A DNA stretch of 64,000 nucleotides from Nocardia nova SH22a (lineage in GTDB: Bacteria > Actinomycetota > Actinomycetes > Mycobacteriales > Mycobacteriaceae): contig NZ_CP006850.1 in assembly GCF_000523235.1 (NCBI RefSeq), positions 7,688,001 through 7,752,000 on the forward strand, read 5' to 3'. How positions within the stretch are numbered: position 1 is the first letter of the stretch; each line of letters starts with the position of its first letter. Under the pieces are notes generated by a model that ran no database searches, was not told where the DNA came from, and worked only from the letters and a program-made list of their open reading frames with translations. Positions 17,206 to 25,851 of this stretch are shown here, one piece after another. The position numbers and the translations under genes were made by a program.

Positions 17206-17613
17206 GTGCCGATTCCGGACACCGGCCAGCGGGCCGCACGTGAGTTGTACGCCGCGGCAACGAGTTCCGGAGCGGGGCCGGCACCGAGGTTCGAGATCGC
17301 CGAGGACACCGCGCGCAATCTCGCGGCCGCCTGCGACCGGTTGATCGAGGACCTGCGGGCGGCCCGTGACAACGGCGCCCAGCTGACGTCCGTGCGCGGC
17401 TTCGGCGAACTCCCCTCCGGACAGGCGCTGATGCGCGGATTCTCCGCCAAGGGCACCGAATTCCTCGACGCCGTCACCTCGTATCAACAGACCGCGCTGC
17501 TGCTCAAGGCCGCCTATCTGGCCGCGGGCAGGCAGTTCGACGAGGCCGAGGCCGCCAACCGGGCGGCGCTGGCGCTGATCCGGCCCGATGCGGGAGCAGC
17601 CCGTGGCGGATGA
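17206..17613 (+). CDS. Small alpha-helical protein, candidate ESX (type VII) substrate partner
   Basis: A 135-residue, mostly helical protein with a GTG start and AAGGGG nine bases upstream. It has no signal peptide or membrane segment. It resembles small PE/WXG100-type proteins in size and helix content (RFEIAEDTARNLAAACDRLIEDLRAA, then FLDAVTSYQQTALLLKAAYLAAG), but I see no clear WxG turn. The ESX link rests on context: it overlaps the next gene by 11 bp, and that gene overlaps an EspG-family chaperone gene. It may form a heterodimer with its neighbour, as PE does with PPE. Confidence 0.6.
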   Translation: MPIPDTGQRAARELYAAATSSGAGPAPRFEIAEDTARNLAAACDRLIEDLRAARDNGAQLTSVRGFGELPSGQALMRGFSAKGTEFLDAVTSYQQTALLLKAAYLAAGRQFDEAEAANRAALALIRPDAGAARGG

Positions 17614-18178
17614 ACCGGAATTCGATCCGCCCTATGTGGCCGATCGCGAGGTGTACGGGGCGCACAGCCACGATCAGCTCTGGAATCTGGTGCACGAGGC
17701 ATTGGACCCGACCGCGCTCGGCGAGGTGGCGGCGACGTGGCAGTACCAGGCCGATGCGGTCGGCGCGGCCTTCCGCACCTTCGCCGACACCGTGCGCGGC
17801 GAATTCGAACGGTGGTCCGGCCGGGCGCGCGCGGCGGCCGAACCGGTGACCGAGGCGTTCATCGCGCACGGCGGAACCAGCGCCGAGATCTGCGCACTGC
17901 TCCGGCAGATCATGGAGGCCGATGCCGAAGCGGCCCAGACCATCCGGGACGCGCTGCCGGAACCGAGGGGCTACCTTCCGCTGCCGGACCCGGTCGCCGA
18001 GGCGGTGCACGGCGGGGTCCGCCGGATGGCGCACGATATCGCCGCGGCGGCGGCACTGGCCGACGCCCGCGACATCATGACCTTCCGCTACAACTCCACC
18101 CTGGCCGCCTCGGGCGATCGGGTACCGCGCTTCACGCCTGCGCCCCAACCGGATTCGGGTGGGGGTCGCCGGTTGTGA
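17603..18178 (+). CDS. PPE/WXG-like helical protein, candidate ESX substrate
   Basis: A 191-residue, mostly helical protein. A polar N-terminus is followed by HDQLWNLVHEALDPTALGEVAATWQYQADAVGAAF and ADTVRGEFERWSGRARAAAEPV. The spacing and the W-S-G turn (about 80) are reminiscent of WXG100/PPE helical hairpins. GTG at 17603 is chosen because GGGAG lies 6 bases upstream; ATG at 17588 is an alternative. Translation is coupled to both neighbours by overlaps of 11 bp and 4 bp. The tail after about 170 is Pro/Gly-rich. Secretion is inferred only from the adjoining EspG gene. Confidence 0.62.
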   Translation: MADEPEFDPPYVADREVYGAHSHDQLWNLVHEALDPTALGEVAATWQYQADAVGAAFRTFADTVRGEFERWSGRARAAAEPVTEAFIAHGGTSAEICALLRQIMEADAEAAQTIRDALPEPRGYLPLPDPVAEAVHGGVRRMAHDIAAAAALADARDIMTFRYNSTLAASGDRVPRFTPAPQPDSGGGRRL

Positions 18179-18897
18179 AGTGGGTGCTGACCCCCGACGA
18201 GTTCGCCCACGTCTGGGCCACCGAAACCGACCTCGACCGCCGCCCCTATCCGGTGAACATGCTGCCGGAATCCACCGTGCGCACCGAATCCGAATATGCC
18301 GCACTGGGTCTGCGCAATCGCTACGCCCGCAACACCGACCCCGACCTGACCGCCGCGCTGGTGCTGTGCACCCGCCCCGACGCCACCACGATCACCGTGT
18401 CCGGACAGCGGTCGGCCGCCGGTGACGAGGAGCGGATTCTCGCGTTCGCGGCGGTGGTACATCGGCACGCCGCCCTGCTCATCGCCCGCCCGGAATCGGT
18501 CAGCGTGCTGGTGTGTCATGCGCGCGGGCTGGGCGAACGACTGGTCGCGGCGATCGGCCCGGCACCGGCCGGACAGTCCCCGGCGATGCGCGAACCCCAG
18601 CAGGCGGTCCTCGACTCCGGCGCCGACGCCCGGCCCGGCGGTGACATCACCGCACCGCACGATCCGGCAGCCGCCCGGTTCCGGCGGAAGTTGCGCGCAC
18701 CCGTCGATTCGCGCGGATTCATCACGGTCACGATCGCCCCCGACAATCCGATGTCCCCGCCGACCCGGCACCGCACCTGGCTCGATATCACCGGCGACGG
18801 CCGATATCTGCTGACCACGGCCGCCGAATTGGTGCTCACCCCGGTCGACGACGCCGAATTCGCCGCCCAGCTCCTGCGCCTGGCCGGAATCGGCTGA
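18175..18897 (+). CDS. EspG-family ESX secretion-associated chaperone
   Basis: A 240-residue cytoplasmic protein that resembles EspG. It has a WVLTPDEFAHVWATETDLDRRPYPV start, an LTAALVLC region, a VLVCHARGLGERLVAAIGP strand-helix and a C-terminal YLLTTAAELVLTPVDDAEFAAQL. In mycobacteria EspG binds the tip of PE-PPE dimers and delivers them to the ESX machinery. The GTG start overlaps the stop of the preceding gene (GTGA). No ESX core gene (EccB, EccC, EccD, EccE or MycP) is in the window, so it must serve machinery encoded elsewhere. Confidence 0.8.
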   Translation: MKWVLTPDEFAHVWATETDLDRRPYPVNMLPESTVRTESEYAALGLRNRYARNTDPDLTAALVLCTRPDATTITVSGQRSAAGDEERILAFAAVVHRHAALLIARPESVSVLVCHARGLGERLVAAIGPAPAGQSPAMREPQQAVLDSGADARPGGDITAPHDPAAARFRRKLRAPVDSRGFITVTIAPDNPMSPPTRHRTWLDITGDGRYLLTTAAELVLTPVDDAEFAAQLLRLAGIG

Positions 18898-18950
18898 CAC
18901 GAAGCACAATCGGAGGCGGCGGCCGGGCCGGGCGACCATACTCGACGGTT

Positions 18951-19799
18951 ATGGCGAAATCTCCATGGACCGAATCGGCCACCACCGCACTGCGCGCCGA
19001 CGGGGTGCGGCTGGATTCCTACGATCCGGCGGGCACTCCCGGATTCACCGCGGACAAGGCGGTCGGCGAGCAACTGCTGGCCGAACGCGGTCGGGTGCTG
19101 TCCGAACTGCAGGAGATGCTGTTCGCCAACGGCCGTTCCGGCGATCGGCGGAATCTGCTGCTGGTGTTGCAGGGCATGGACACCGCGGGCAAGGGCGGGG
19201 TGGTGCGCCACGTGATCGGCGCGGTCGATCCGCAGGGCGTGCGGCACGCCGCCTTCGGGGTACCGACCGAGGAGGAGCGCGCCCGGCACTTCCTGTGGCG
19301 GATCCGCAAGCGTCTGCCCGGCGGCGGTCAGATCGGTGTCTTCGACCGTTCGCACTACGAGGATGTGCTGGTGGCCCGGGTGCACAATCTGGTCGAACCG
19401 CGGGTGTGGGAGAAGCGCTACGACGAGATCAACGATTTCGAGCGGGAGATCACCGAGGCCGGCACCACCGTCGTCAAGGTCGCGATGTTCGTCTCGCTGG
19501 ACGAACAGAAACGACGGCTGACCCAGCGACTCGAACGCCCCGACAAATACTGGAAGTACGATCCGAGCGATATCGACGACCGGGCGGAATGGCCGCAATA
19601 TCAGCAGGCGTATCAGGATGTCCTGGACCGCACCGATACCGCCTGGGCGCCCTGGTATGTGATCCCCGCCGACCGCAAGTGGTACGCCCGGCTCGCGATC
19701 ACCGAACTGCTCATCGAGGCATTGCGGGGTATGGCACTGGACTGGCCGAAACCGCATTTCGACATCGAGGCCGAAAAGGCGCGGCTCGCGGCGAGCTGA
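18951..19799 (+). CDS. Polyphosphate kinase 2 (PPK2) family protein
   Basis: A 282-residue soluble P-loop kinase of the PPK2 family, which uses polyphosphate to phosphorylate nucleoside mono- or diphosphates. Walker A is GMDTAGKGG at about 75-83 and Walker B is VFDRSHYEDVL near 130. Basic residues in a lid region (RRLTQRLERPDKYWKY) fit polyphosphate binding. The DIDDRAEWPQYQQAYQDVL and PWYVIPADRKWYARLAI segments are typical of the family. Whether AMP or ADP/GDP is preferred cannot be judged. It sits alone, 53 bp after the EspG gene. Confidence 0.92.
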   Translation: MAKSPWTESATTALRADGVRLDSYDPAGTPGFTADKAVGEQLLAERGRVLSELQEMLFANGRSGDRRNLLLVLQGMDTAGKGGVVRHVIGAVDPQGVRHAAFGVPTEEERARHFLWRIRKRLPGGGQIGVFDRSHYEDVLVARVHNLVEPRVWEKRYDEINDFEREITEAGTTVVKVAMFVSLDEQKRRLTQRLERPDKYWKYDPSDIDDRAEWPQYQQAYQDVLDRTDTAWAPWYVIPADRKWYARLAITELLIEALRGMALDWPKPHFDIEAEKARLAAS

Positions 19800-20010
19800 G
19801 CCCTGTGCCCGGTCACCGAATCGGGGAATTCCTGCCGATCTCTCGGCGATCTCTCAGGTTCGGCGGGAATCATATGGCCGAATGCGCCGGAGCGGGCGCC
19901 GTGTGCGAGGCCACTGTGGTCCGGCGGCGCCGCGACGACGTGACGGGGTGCCCGTACCATCGCAGACGGCATCGACGTCGCCCGGCCACACGACATACAG
20001 GAAAGGCGTG

Positions 20011-20799
20011 GTGAACTCCGAGGTGAGCAAGAATCCGCGTGGGAAGAACTCGCTGAACGCGATGCGGGGCGGAGATCGCACCCGCACGATCCTGATCCAG
20101 GTGGGCGTCGCGGTCGTGCTGATCGCGCTGATCGCCGCCATCGGCATCAGCATCGCGGTCAAGCAGTCCCACAAGAACGACGTCAAGGGCCCGATCCCGT
20201 CGGTCGCCGCCCAGCCCGCCGCACCCGACGCGGTCACCGGATCCATCACCGACAAGGGCGAGATCAAGATCGGCAAGCCCGGCGCCAAGGTCGACATCCG
20301 CGTCGTCGCCGACCTGCAGTGCCCGGCCTGCAAGATGTTCGAGGGCGCCAACGGCAAGGCCATCGAGGACGCGGTGAACGCCGGAACCGCCAGCGTGCGC
20401 TACAACATCATCGCGTTCCTGGATCAGTCCTCGGGCGGCACCCGCTACTCCTCACGCGGCGCCAACGCGGCCTACTGCACCGCGACCGCGGATCCGACCA
20501 AGTTCCTGCCCTGGCTGACCAGCATGTACGACCAGCAGCCGCAGGAGGGTGGCAGCGGTCTGCCGGACGACAAACTGGTCCAGATCGCGCAGGCCGCCGG
20601 GTACACCGATCCCGCCGTGGCCGAGTGCATCACCTCGGACAAGTACGACGCCTACGTGCAGAAGACCACCAAGGACGTGCTGAACAGCGGCATCAAGTCC
20701 ACGCCGACGGTCTTCATCAACGACAAGCAGGTCACCAGCTCGCAGGTTCTGATGCAGCCCGACGGCATGCGCGCGGCGATCGAGGCCGCGGCCAAGTGA
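20011..20799 (+). CDS. Membrane-anchored DsbA-like thioredoxin-fold oxidoreductase
   Basis: A 262-residue protein that introduces disulfides into exported proteins. It has a basic cytoplasmic N-terminus, one membrane helix at about 27-50, a short Pro/Ala linker and a DsbA domain with the active-site CPAC (Cys104, Cys107). A cis-Pro loop follows near the C-terminus (KSTPTVFINDKQV). An extra Cys pair (AYCTATAD and VAECITSD) may form a structural disulfide. The GTG at 20011 follows AGGAAAGG; GTG at 20008 is possible. It overlaps the VKOR gene by 4 bp, as Rv2969c/Rv2968c are paired in mycobacteria. Confidence 0.92.
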   Translation: MNSEVSKNPRGKNSLNAMRGGDRTRTILIQVGVAVVLIALIAAIGISIAVKQSHKNDVKGPIPSVAAQPAAPDAVTGSITDKGEIKIGKPGAKVDIRVVADLQCPACKMFEGANGKAIEDAVNAGTASVRYNIIAFLDQSSGGTRYSSRGANAAYCTATADPTKFLPWLTSMYDQQPQEGGSGLPDDKLVQIAQAAGYTDPAVAECITSDKYDAYVQKTTKDVLNSGIKSTPTVFINDKQVTSSQVLMQPDGMRAAIEAAAK

Positions 20800-21362
20800 T
20801 CACGGCACGACCCCGTTCCGCGTGGCTGCTGCTGGCCGGAACCCTGCTGGGCTGGCTGGCATCGGTCACGCTGCTGATCGACGATTTCAAACTGCTGAAG
20901 GATCCGTCCTACAAGCCGTCGTGCAGTATCAACCCGATCCTGTCCTGCGGTTCGGTCATGGCCACCGACCAGGCCTCGGTGTTCGGATTCCCGAATCCGA
21001 CCATCGGTGTGGTGGGGTTCTCCGTCGCGGTGACCATCGCGGTACTCGCTGTCGCGGGCGTCGGCCTGCCGCGCTGGTTCTGGACCGGCCTGTGGGTCGG
21101 CCTGGTCGTGGGTATGGGCTTCATCTTCTGGCTCATCTTCCAGACCCTGTATCGCATCGGCGCACTGTGCCCATACTGCATGGTGGTGTGGGCGTTCACG
21201 CCGGTCTGCCTGGCGGTGGTGACCGACCAACTGTGGGGCGGGGCGCGCGGGTTCCTCGGCATCGTCGTGCAGTGGCGGTGGACGTTCGTCGTCGTGTTCT
21301 ACGCCGTGGTGCTGCTACTGGTGTTCCTGCGCTTCCAGGACTACTGGCTGTCGCTGGTCTGA
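20796..21362 (+). CDS. Vitamin K epoxide reductase (VKOR) family protein
   Basis: A 188-residue integral membrane protein with about five helices. It replaces DsbB in actinobacteria by reoxidising DsbA and passing electrons to quinone. The loop cysteines Cys43 and Cys51 (PSCSINPILSCG) and the membrane-embedded CPYC (Cys125, Cys128) are all present, as is the FGFPNPTIG segment that contacts the quinone in VKOR. The GTG start overlaps the DsbA stop (GTGA), so expression is coupled. Length is normal for bacterial VKOR. Confidence 0.95.
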   Translation: MITARPRSAWLLLAGTLLGWLASVTLLIDDFKLLKDPSYKPSCSINPILSCGSVMATDQASVFGFPNPTIGVVGFSVAVTIAVLAVAGVGLPRWFWTGLWVGLVVGMGFIFWLIFQTLYRIGALCPYCMVVWAFTPVCLAVVTDQLWGGARGFLGIVVQWRWTFVVVFYAVVLLLVFLRFQDYWLSLV

Positions 21363-21383
21363 CCGGTCCGGCGGGCCCGCGAC

Positions 21384-22499
21384 TCAGTTCGGCGGGCCCG
21401 CGGACAAGGTCACCTCGAGGCTGCGGCGGGTGCCGTCCGGTTCGATCAGATCCAGATTGACGACATCGTCGGGGCGGCGCACATTCAGCGCGGCCTTCAG
21501 CGTCTGCGCCGAGGTGACCTGCCGCCCGTCGACCGAGACGATCACCTCACCCGCGTTCACCCCGGCGGCGAAGGCGGGCATTCCGTACACCGCCACATCG
21601 ACGCGAGCGCCGCTGGGCTGGGCATCCGAGGTGAGCACCCCCAGGGTCGCGGTCGGGCCGATGTGCACGGTGTCGGTCGGAATTCCCGTCCGGATCTGCC
21701 GCACCACATTCAGCGCCCGATCGATCGGCACGGCGTATCCGCTGGCATGCCCCTCGGAACGAGCCACCTCACCGGAGGCCGCGGTCACCACGCCGATCAC
21801 CGCACCCGTCCGGTCCACCAGCGCCCCGCCGGACTGTCCGGAGGCGACCGGTGCGGCCACCTCGATCATGCCGATCAGCGCCTTGCGCGACAGGTCCGCG
21901 GTGTCGCGCGCGACGATCGAGGCATCCAGCGCGGTCACCGCGCCCGGCGTCGCGGTCGGGGAACCGGTACCGCCCGCATTGCCGATGGCCAGGATCTGAT
22001 CCCCGATCTGCACGCCCGCCGAACTCCCGATCCGGGCCACCGGCAATGCGCCCGCACCGGTCAGCGACAGCAGCGCGATGTCCTCGTCGGAGTCGTAGCC
22101 GAGCACGGTGGCCGGATAGTGCGAGCCGTTGCCGAGATCGCCGACGCTGATCTTCTCGGCCCCCTTCACCACGTGGTGACTGGTGAGGATTTCACCGTCG
22201 GCGCTGAGCACGATGCCCGATCCCGCCGCCCCCATTCCGCTGGGCCGGATGGAGACGTTGATGTTCACCAGTTCCGGTTCCACCGCTGCGGCCACCGCGG
22301 CCGCGTCCAGCGGCGCCAACGGCGGCCCGAACAGGGTCGACGAGGTGTATCCGGAGGGAACCGCCCAGCGCGGCAGATCACCCCGATAGCCCAGGAATAC
22401 CGCCCCGACCAGGGACATGATCAGGACGAAGACGATAGCGGAGGGCCACCCGCCACGAGCCGGGCGGGAATTTCGCGCCGAATATCGCCGGTCGTCCAT
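21384..22499 (-). CDS. HtrA-like serine protease with PDZ domain, membrane-anchored
   Basis: A 371-residue protease or chaperone of the S1C family acting outside the membrane. A basic cytoplasmic N-terminus is followed by one membrane helix (SAIVFVLIMSLVGAVFLGY, about 22-40). The trypsin-like domain has the His in LTSHHVVKG, the Asp in YDSDEDIALLSL and the Ser in ASGQSGGALVD. A PDZ domain occupies about the last 90 residues (ASGARVDVAVYGMPAFAAGVNAGEVIVSVDG). The ATG at 22499 has GGGAG in front and is preferred to longer starts. It converges on the DsbA-VKOR pair. Confidence 0.92.
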   Translation of the reverse strand: MDDRRYSARNSRPARGGWPSAIVFVLIMSLVGAVFLGYRGDLPRWAVPSGYTSSTLFGPPLAPLDAAAVAAAVEPELVNINVSIRPSGMGAAGSGIVLSADGEILTSHHVVKGAEKISVGDLGNGSHYPATVLGYDSDEDIALLSLTGAGALPVARIGSSAGVQIGDQILAIGNAGGTGSPTATPGAVTALDASIVARDTADLSRKALIGMIEVAAPVASGQSGGALVDRTGAVIGVVTAASGEVARSEGHASGYAVPIDRALNVVRQIRTGIPTDTVHIGPTATLGVLTSDAQPSGARVDVAVYGMPAFAAGVNAGEVIVSVDGRQVTSAQTLKAALNVRRPDDVVNLDLIEPDGTRRSLEVTLSAGPPN

Positions 22500-22578
22500 C
22501 GCCACTCCCGATTGTGCATGCCCGGAGGGCGGGCGGAGTTGTGCTTTCATGTGTACCAAATCCGCGCGGCGCGCGGAG

Positions 22579-23367
22579 TCAGTCCTGCAAGGCCGCCACC
22601 CCGAACATGGCCGCCGTCCCGGCGATCGTGCAGAACAGCACCGCGCGTGACGGTTTACCCGAATGCGCCTCCGGCAGAATGTCACTCGTCGCCAGATACA
22701 GCAGGAATCCCGCGAAATACCCGAGATACAGGCCCGCGACGTGCGCGGGCACCCGGATCACCGTGCCGATGATCGCGCCCACGACCGGCGCCAGCGCGTC
22801 GAGGCCCAGCAGGGTCAGCGCCCGCCGCCGGGCATTGCCGTACAGCGTGGGGATGGTGAAGGCGTTGAATCCGTCGGCGAAGTCGTGCGAGATCACCGCG
22901 ATCGCGACCGAGATGCCGAGTGCGGAACCGGCCTGGAATCCCACGCCGATACTGAGCCCGTCCAGCAGGCTGTGGAAGATCAGGCCCCCGGTGGCGACGA
23001 GGCCGACCGCCTGGAAATCGTGGGTGTGGCGGCCGAATTCCTGTTCGTGACCGATGTGGATGGCCATCTCACGTTCGATGATGTGAATCGTGAAGAAGCC
23101 GATGACCGCCGCCACCAGCACACCCGGCACACCCGCGACGACCTGATCGGATTCGGCGAGCGCGTCCGGAATCAGATCGAAGGCGACGACGCCGAGCATG
23201 ATGCCCGCGGCCAGCCCCAGGATCAGGCGGGTGCGCTCCCCCATCCGCGAGGCCACCAGCCCGCCCACCAGCGTCGAGCACATCGACACCAACGCCAGCA
23301 GGATCGCCACCGGATCAGCATCCGATATCGGTGAGGGGGCGCCGAGCACATCCGGTCGGCGAGTCAC
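22579..23367 (-). CDS. ZIP-family divalent metal transporter
   Basis: A 262-residue membrane protein with about eight helices, related to bacterial ZIP and ZupT transporters that import Zn2+ or other divalent metals. The metal-site helices are visible: [16 protein letters not shown] (TM4 type, H-x3-DG) and [14 protein letters not shown] (TM5 type). A His-rich cytoplasmic loop ([15 protein letters not shown], about 107-121) precedes TM4. The GTG start at 23367 is weakly supported by ribosome-site sequence. No Zur-like operator was recognised. It is divergent from the zinc-dependent alcohol dehydrogenase (88-bp gap). Confidence 0.9.
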   Translation of the reverse strand: MTRRPDVLGAPSPISDADPVAILLALVSMCSTLVGGLVASRMGERTRLILGLAAGIMLGVVAFDLIPDALAESDQVVAGVPGVLVAAVIGFFTIHIIEREMAIHIGHEQEFGRHTHDFQAVGLVATGGLIFHSLLDGLSIGVGFQAGSALGISVAIAVISHDFADGFNAFTIPTLYGNARRRALTLLGLDALAPVVGAIIGTVIRVPAHVAGLYLGYFAGFLLYLATSDILPEAHSGKPSRAVLFCTIAGTAAMFGVAALQD

Positions 23368-23455
23368 ACCGTCGGCTGTGCCCTACACCTCCGGTCGCGT
23401 CGGTCCAGGCGGATGCGGTTTGCGCACGCATTCATGCGGGGGTAGGCATGGACGC

Positions 23456-24508
23456 ATGACCACAGCTGCCGCGTACTCCGTATCCGCGCCCGACGCCGGT
23501 TTCGCCAAGACCACGATCGAACGACGCGAGCTCGGCCCGCACGACGTGCTGATCGACATCAAGTACGCCGGTATCTGCCACTCCGACATCCACACCGCGC
23601 GCAACGAGTGGCACGGCACCAAGTACCCGTGCGTCCCCGGGCACGAGATCGCCGGACTGGTCGCCGCGGTCGGTTCGGCGGTCACCACCCACAAGGTCGG
23701 CGACCGCGTGGGTGTGGGCTGCATGGTGGACTCCTGCGGCGAGTGCGAGCCCTGTCTGGCCGGGGAGCAGCAGTACTGCGTCCGCGGCGCCACCATGACC
23801 TACAACGGCGCGGTCGGCGAGGAACTACAGGCGGGCGGTCACACCCTCGGCGGATATTCGACTCGGATCGTGGTGACCGAGGGTTTCGTGGTCGCCATTC
23901 CGGAGGGGATCGGGCTGGATGAAGCTGCACCGTTGCTGTGCGCGGGAATCACCCTGTTCTCACCGCTGCGGCATTGGAATGCGGGCCCCGGCAAACAGGT
24001 GGCGATCGTCGGCATGGGTGGGCTCGGCCACGTCGGGGTGAAGATCGCCGCGGCGATGGGCGCCGAGGTGACGGTGCTGAGCCATTCGCTGAGCAAACAG
24101 GACGACGGCCGCCGTTTCGGCGCGCACCACTATTACGCCACCGACGATCGCCAGGTCTTCCGGGAGCTGCGCAATAGATTCGACCTGATCATCAACACCG
24201 TGTCCGCGGATCTGCCGATCGACACCTATATGCGGTTGCTGAAACTCGACGGCACCATGGTGATCCTCGGCCTGCCGGACAACCCGCTGGCGGTGCGGCC
24301 GTTCACCCTGACCGGCAACCGCCGTTCGCTGGCCGGTTCCAATATCGGCGGTATCCCGCAAACCCAGGAAATGCTCAATTTCTGCGCCGAGCACGGAATC
24401 GGCGCCGAAATCGAGGTCATCTCCGCCGACCGGATCGACGAGGCCTACGAGCGCGTCGTCGCCAGCGATGTGCGGTACCGCTTCGTCATCGACGCGGCGA
24501 CCATGTGA
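23456..24508 (+). CDS. Zinc-dependent NAD(P) alcohol dehydrogenase, AdhC/CAD-like
   Basis: A 350-residue medium-chain dehydrogenase close to AdhC and cinnamyl-alcohol-type enzymes that reduce aldehydes. Catalytic zinc ligands are in GICHSDIH and PGHEIAG. The structural zinc cysteines are in [16 protein letters not shown]. The nucleotide-binding [13 protein letters not shown] is present. The [21 protein letters not shown] stretch after it would set NADPH versus NADH preference; NADPH is usual in this subgroup. The ATG at 23456 fits the family N-terminus. It converges on the secreted propeller gene (20-bp gap). Confidence 0.92.
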   Translation: MTTAAAYSVSAPDAGFAKTTIERRELGPHDVLIDIKYAGICHSDIHTARNEWHGTKYPCVPGHEIAGLVAAVGSAVTTHKVGDRVGVGCMVDSCGECEPCLAGEQQYCVRGATMTYNGAVGEELQAGGHTLGGYSTRIVVTEGFVVAIPEGIGLDEAAPLLCAGITLFSPLRHWNAGPGKQVAIVGMGGLGHVGVKIAAAMGAEVTVLSHSLSKQDDGRRFGAHHYYATDDRQVFRELRNRFDLIINTVSADLPIDTYMRLLKLDGTMVILGLPDNPLAVRPFTLTGNRRSLAGSNIGGIPQTQEMLNFCAEHGIGAEIEVISADRIDEAYERVVASDVRYRFVIDAATM

Positions 24509-24528
24509 ATCCCGTCCGGTGCCCGAAA

Positions 24529-25479
24529 TTACCCCGATGCCAAGTGAATTCGGAGCACACCGCCGGAGACGGTGCTCACCAGCAGACTCCGATCGTCCTC
24601 CGGAACCCTGGCGACCGACGTGACCGGAACTCCGAGATCGGCCACGGTGCAGACCCCCGCGCGGCCTGAGGGATCGACACGTACCACCCGGCCGACGGTC
24701 GTGGCGTCGTAGAGCATGCCGTCGGCGCCGACGGTGAGATCGTCGGGGAGTGCGGTGACCGGCGCGCCGCCGACCGTCACATCGGCGACGGTCGTCCGGT
24801 CCTGCGGCCGGTCGATCGGGATGCGGACGATGCGCCCAGTGAGGCTCTGATACTCCGTCACGTAGATCGAATCACCTTGCACGACAATGCCGTTCGCTCC
24901 GGCGACGACGGCGTGCCGGGACCAGTCGGCATCGATCGAGCCGTCCGTCCGAACCCGCACCACACCGTGTGCGGTATCGGCCACATAGAGATCGCCCGCC
25001 GAATCGAAGGCCGCGCCGTTGGCCATGCCGAGACCGGAGACGAACCGTTGCGGCACCGGATGTTCGGCGCGCGGATCGAAGCGGACCACCCCGCTGCCGT
25101 GCGCACCGGGCAGCAGGCCCGCCGAGGAATCGCCGTACACCACATACAGCTCACCGTCGGGTCCGAGGCGAATGGCGCCGGGCGCGTCCACCGCCACCTC
25201 GGCGGTGACCCGGCCCGCGGAGTCGTAGCGCTGCACCACATTTCGGAAGACCCGCGACACCCACAGGTTGCCGTCCGCGTCGTGACCGAGGTTCTCCGCG
25301 AAATCCAGCGGTGTGGAACCGGGCGGCACCGGCTCCACCCGGGCGGCGATGCAGCCGGGCACCTGCGCCGCGGCAGTGCCGGGCAGCACCACCGAGGCCG
25401 TCGCGCAGATCGCGAGCGCGACGGCCGACACCCCGGAGGTCACCATCGACCTCCGCGCCGATCGTGACCTCCGCTGCAC
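24529..25479 (-). CDS. Secreted SMP-30/gluconolactonase-like beta-propeller
   Basis: A 316-residue exported protein. An Arg-rich N-terminus and a hydrophobic stretch (VSAVALAICATASVVLPGTAAA) form a signal peptide, cleaved near residue 38. The mature part has repeats typical of six-bladed propellers such as SMP-30/NHL proteins: DADGNLWVSRV, GPDGELYVVYG, DSAGDLYVADTAHGVVRV and GADGMLYDATTVGRVVRV. No catalytic role can be assigned; it could bind a ligand or hydrolyse a lactone. The GTG at 25479 is only 4 bp after the small-protein gene upstream; ATG at 25446, right after GGAGG, is an alternative. Confidence 0.82.
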   Translation of the reverse strand: MQRRSRSARRSMVTSGVSAVALAICATASVVLPGTAAAQVPGCIAARVEPVPPGSTPLDFAENLGHDADGNLWVSRVFRNVVQRYDSAGRVTAEVAVDAPGAIRLGPDGELYVVYGDSSAGLLPGAHGSGVVRFDPRAEHPVPQRFVSGLGMANGAAFDSAGDLYVADTAHGVVRVRTDGSIDADWSRHAVVAGANGIVVQGDSIYVTEYQSLTGRIVRIPIDRPQDRTTVADVTVGGAPVTALPDDLTVGADGMLYDATTVGRVVRVDPSGRAGVCTVADLGVPVTSVARVPEDDRSLLVSTVSGGVLRIHLASG

Positions 25480-25483
25480 CGGA

Positions 25484-25681
25484 CTACTTCCCGCCCTGCT
25501 CGTGCAGTGCCTTCTTGGCGGCCTGCTGCGCGGCGTCGACCTGCTTCTCGAACTTGCCGCCGGTCTGCTTGTCGACCATGTCGCCCACCTTGTCGATCAT
25601 CGGGTCGAGTTTGTCGGCGTTCTTGGCCGCCATATCGGCCGCCTTGCCGGCGACATCCTTGAACTGGTCGAACATTCCCAT
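25484..25681 (-). CDS. MT0933-like small antitoxin-family protein
   Basis: A 65-residue, charged, Lys/Asp/Ala-rich helical protein. Its pattern (MGMFDQFKDVAGKAADMA, then LDPMIDKVGDMVDKQTGGKF and AAQQAAKKALHEQ) matches the small MT0933/Rv0909 antitoxin-type family. In M. tuberculosis Rv0909 pairs with the SRPBCC-fold toxin Rv0910, but no such partner adjoins this copy; the downstream gene encodes an exported propeller. The family may have wider roles, so the antitoxin label is weak. A strong AGGAG lies 7 bases before the ATG. Confidence 0.72.
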   Translation of the reverse strand: MGMFDQFKDVAGKAADMAAKNADKLDPMIDKVGDMVDKQTGGKFEKQVDAAQQAAKKALHEQGGK

Positions 25682-25851
25682 GGGTGGCTCCTGCTCTGGA
25701 AAAGGTACTTGTAGGCTAACGCACCCGAACCCGGCGAATCCCCGGCAACGGCTGTGAATTTCACCCTGCCGCGCGTCTCACCACGAATGCGCATCGCCCG
25801 GGTGGCGGACCACCCGGGCGATGCGGATCACTCAGCGAACGCTGTCGCGCT

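Noticed and set aside
21369..21405. Bidirectional terminator between the VKOR and HtrA-like genes
   Set aside because: CGGCGGGCCCGCG occurs twice as a direct repeat, but one copy lies within the HtrA-like coding end and there is no T-run.
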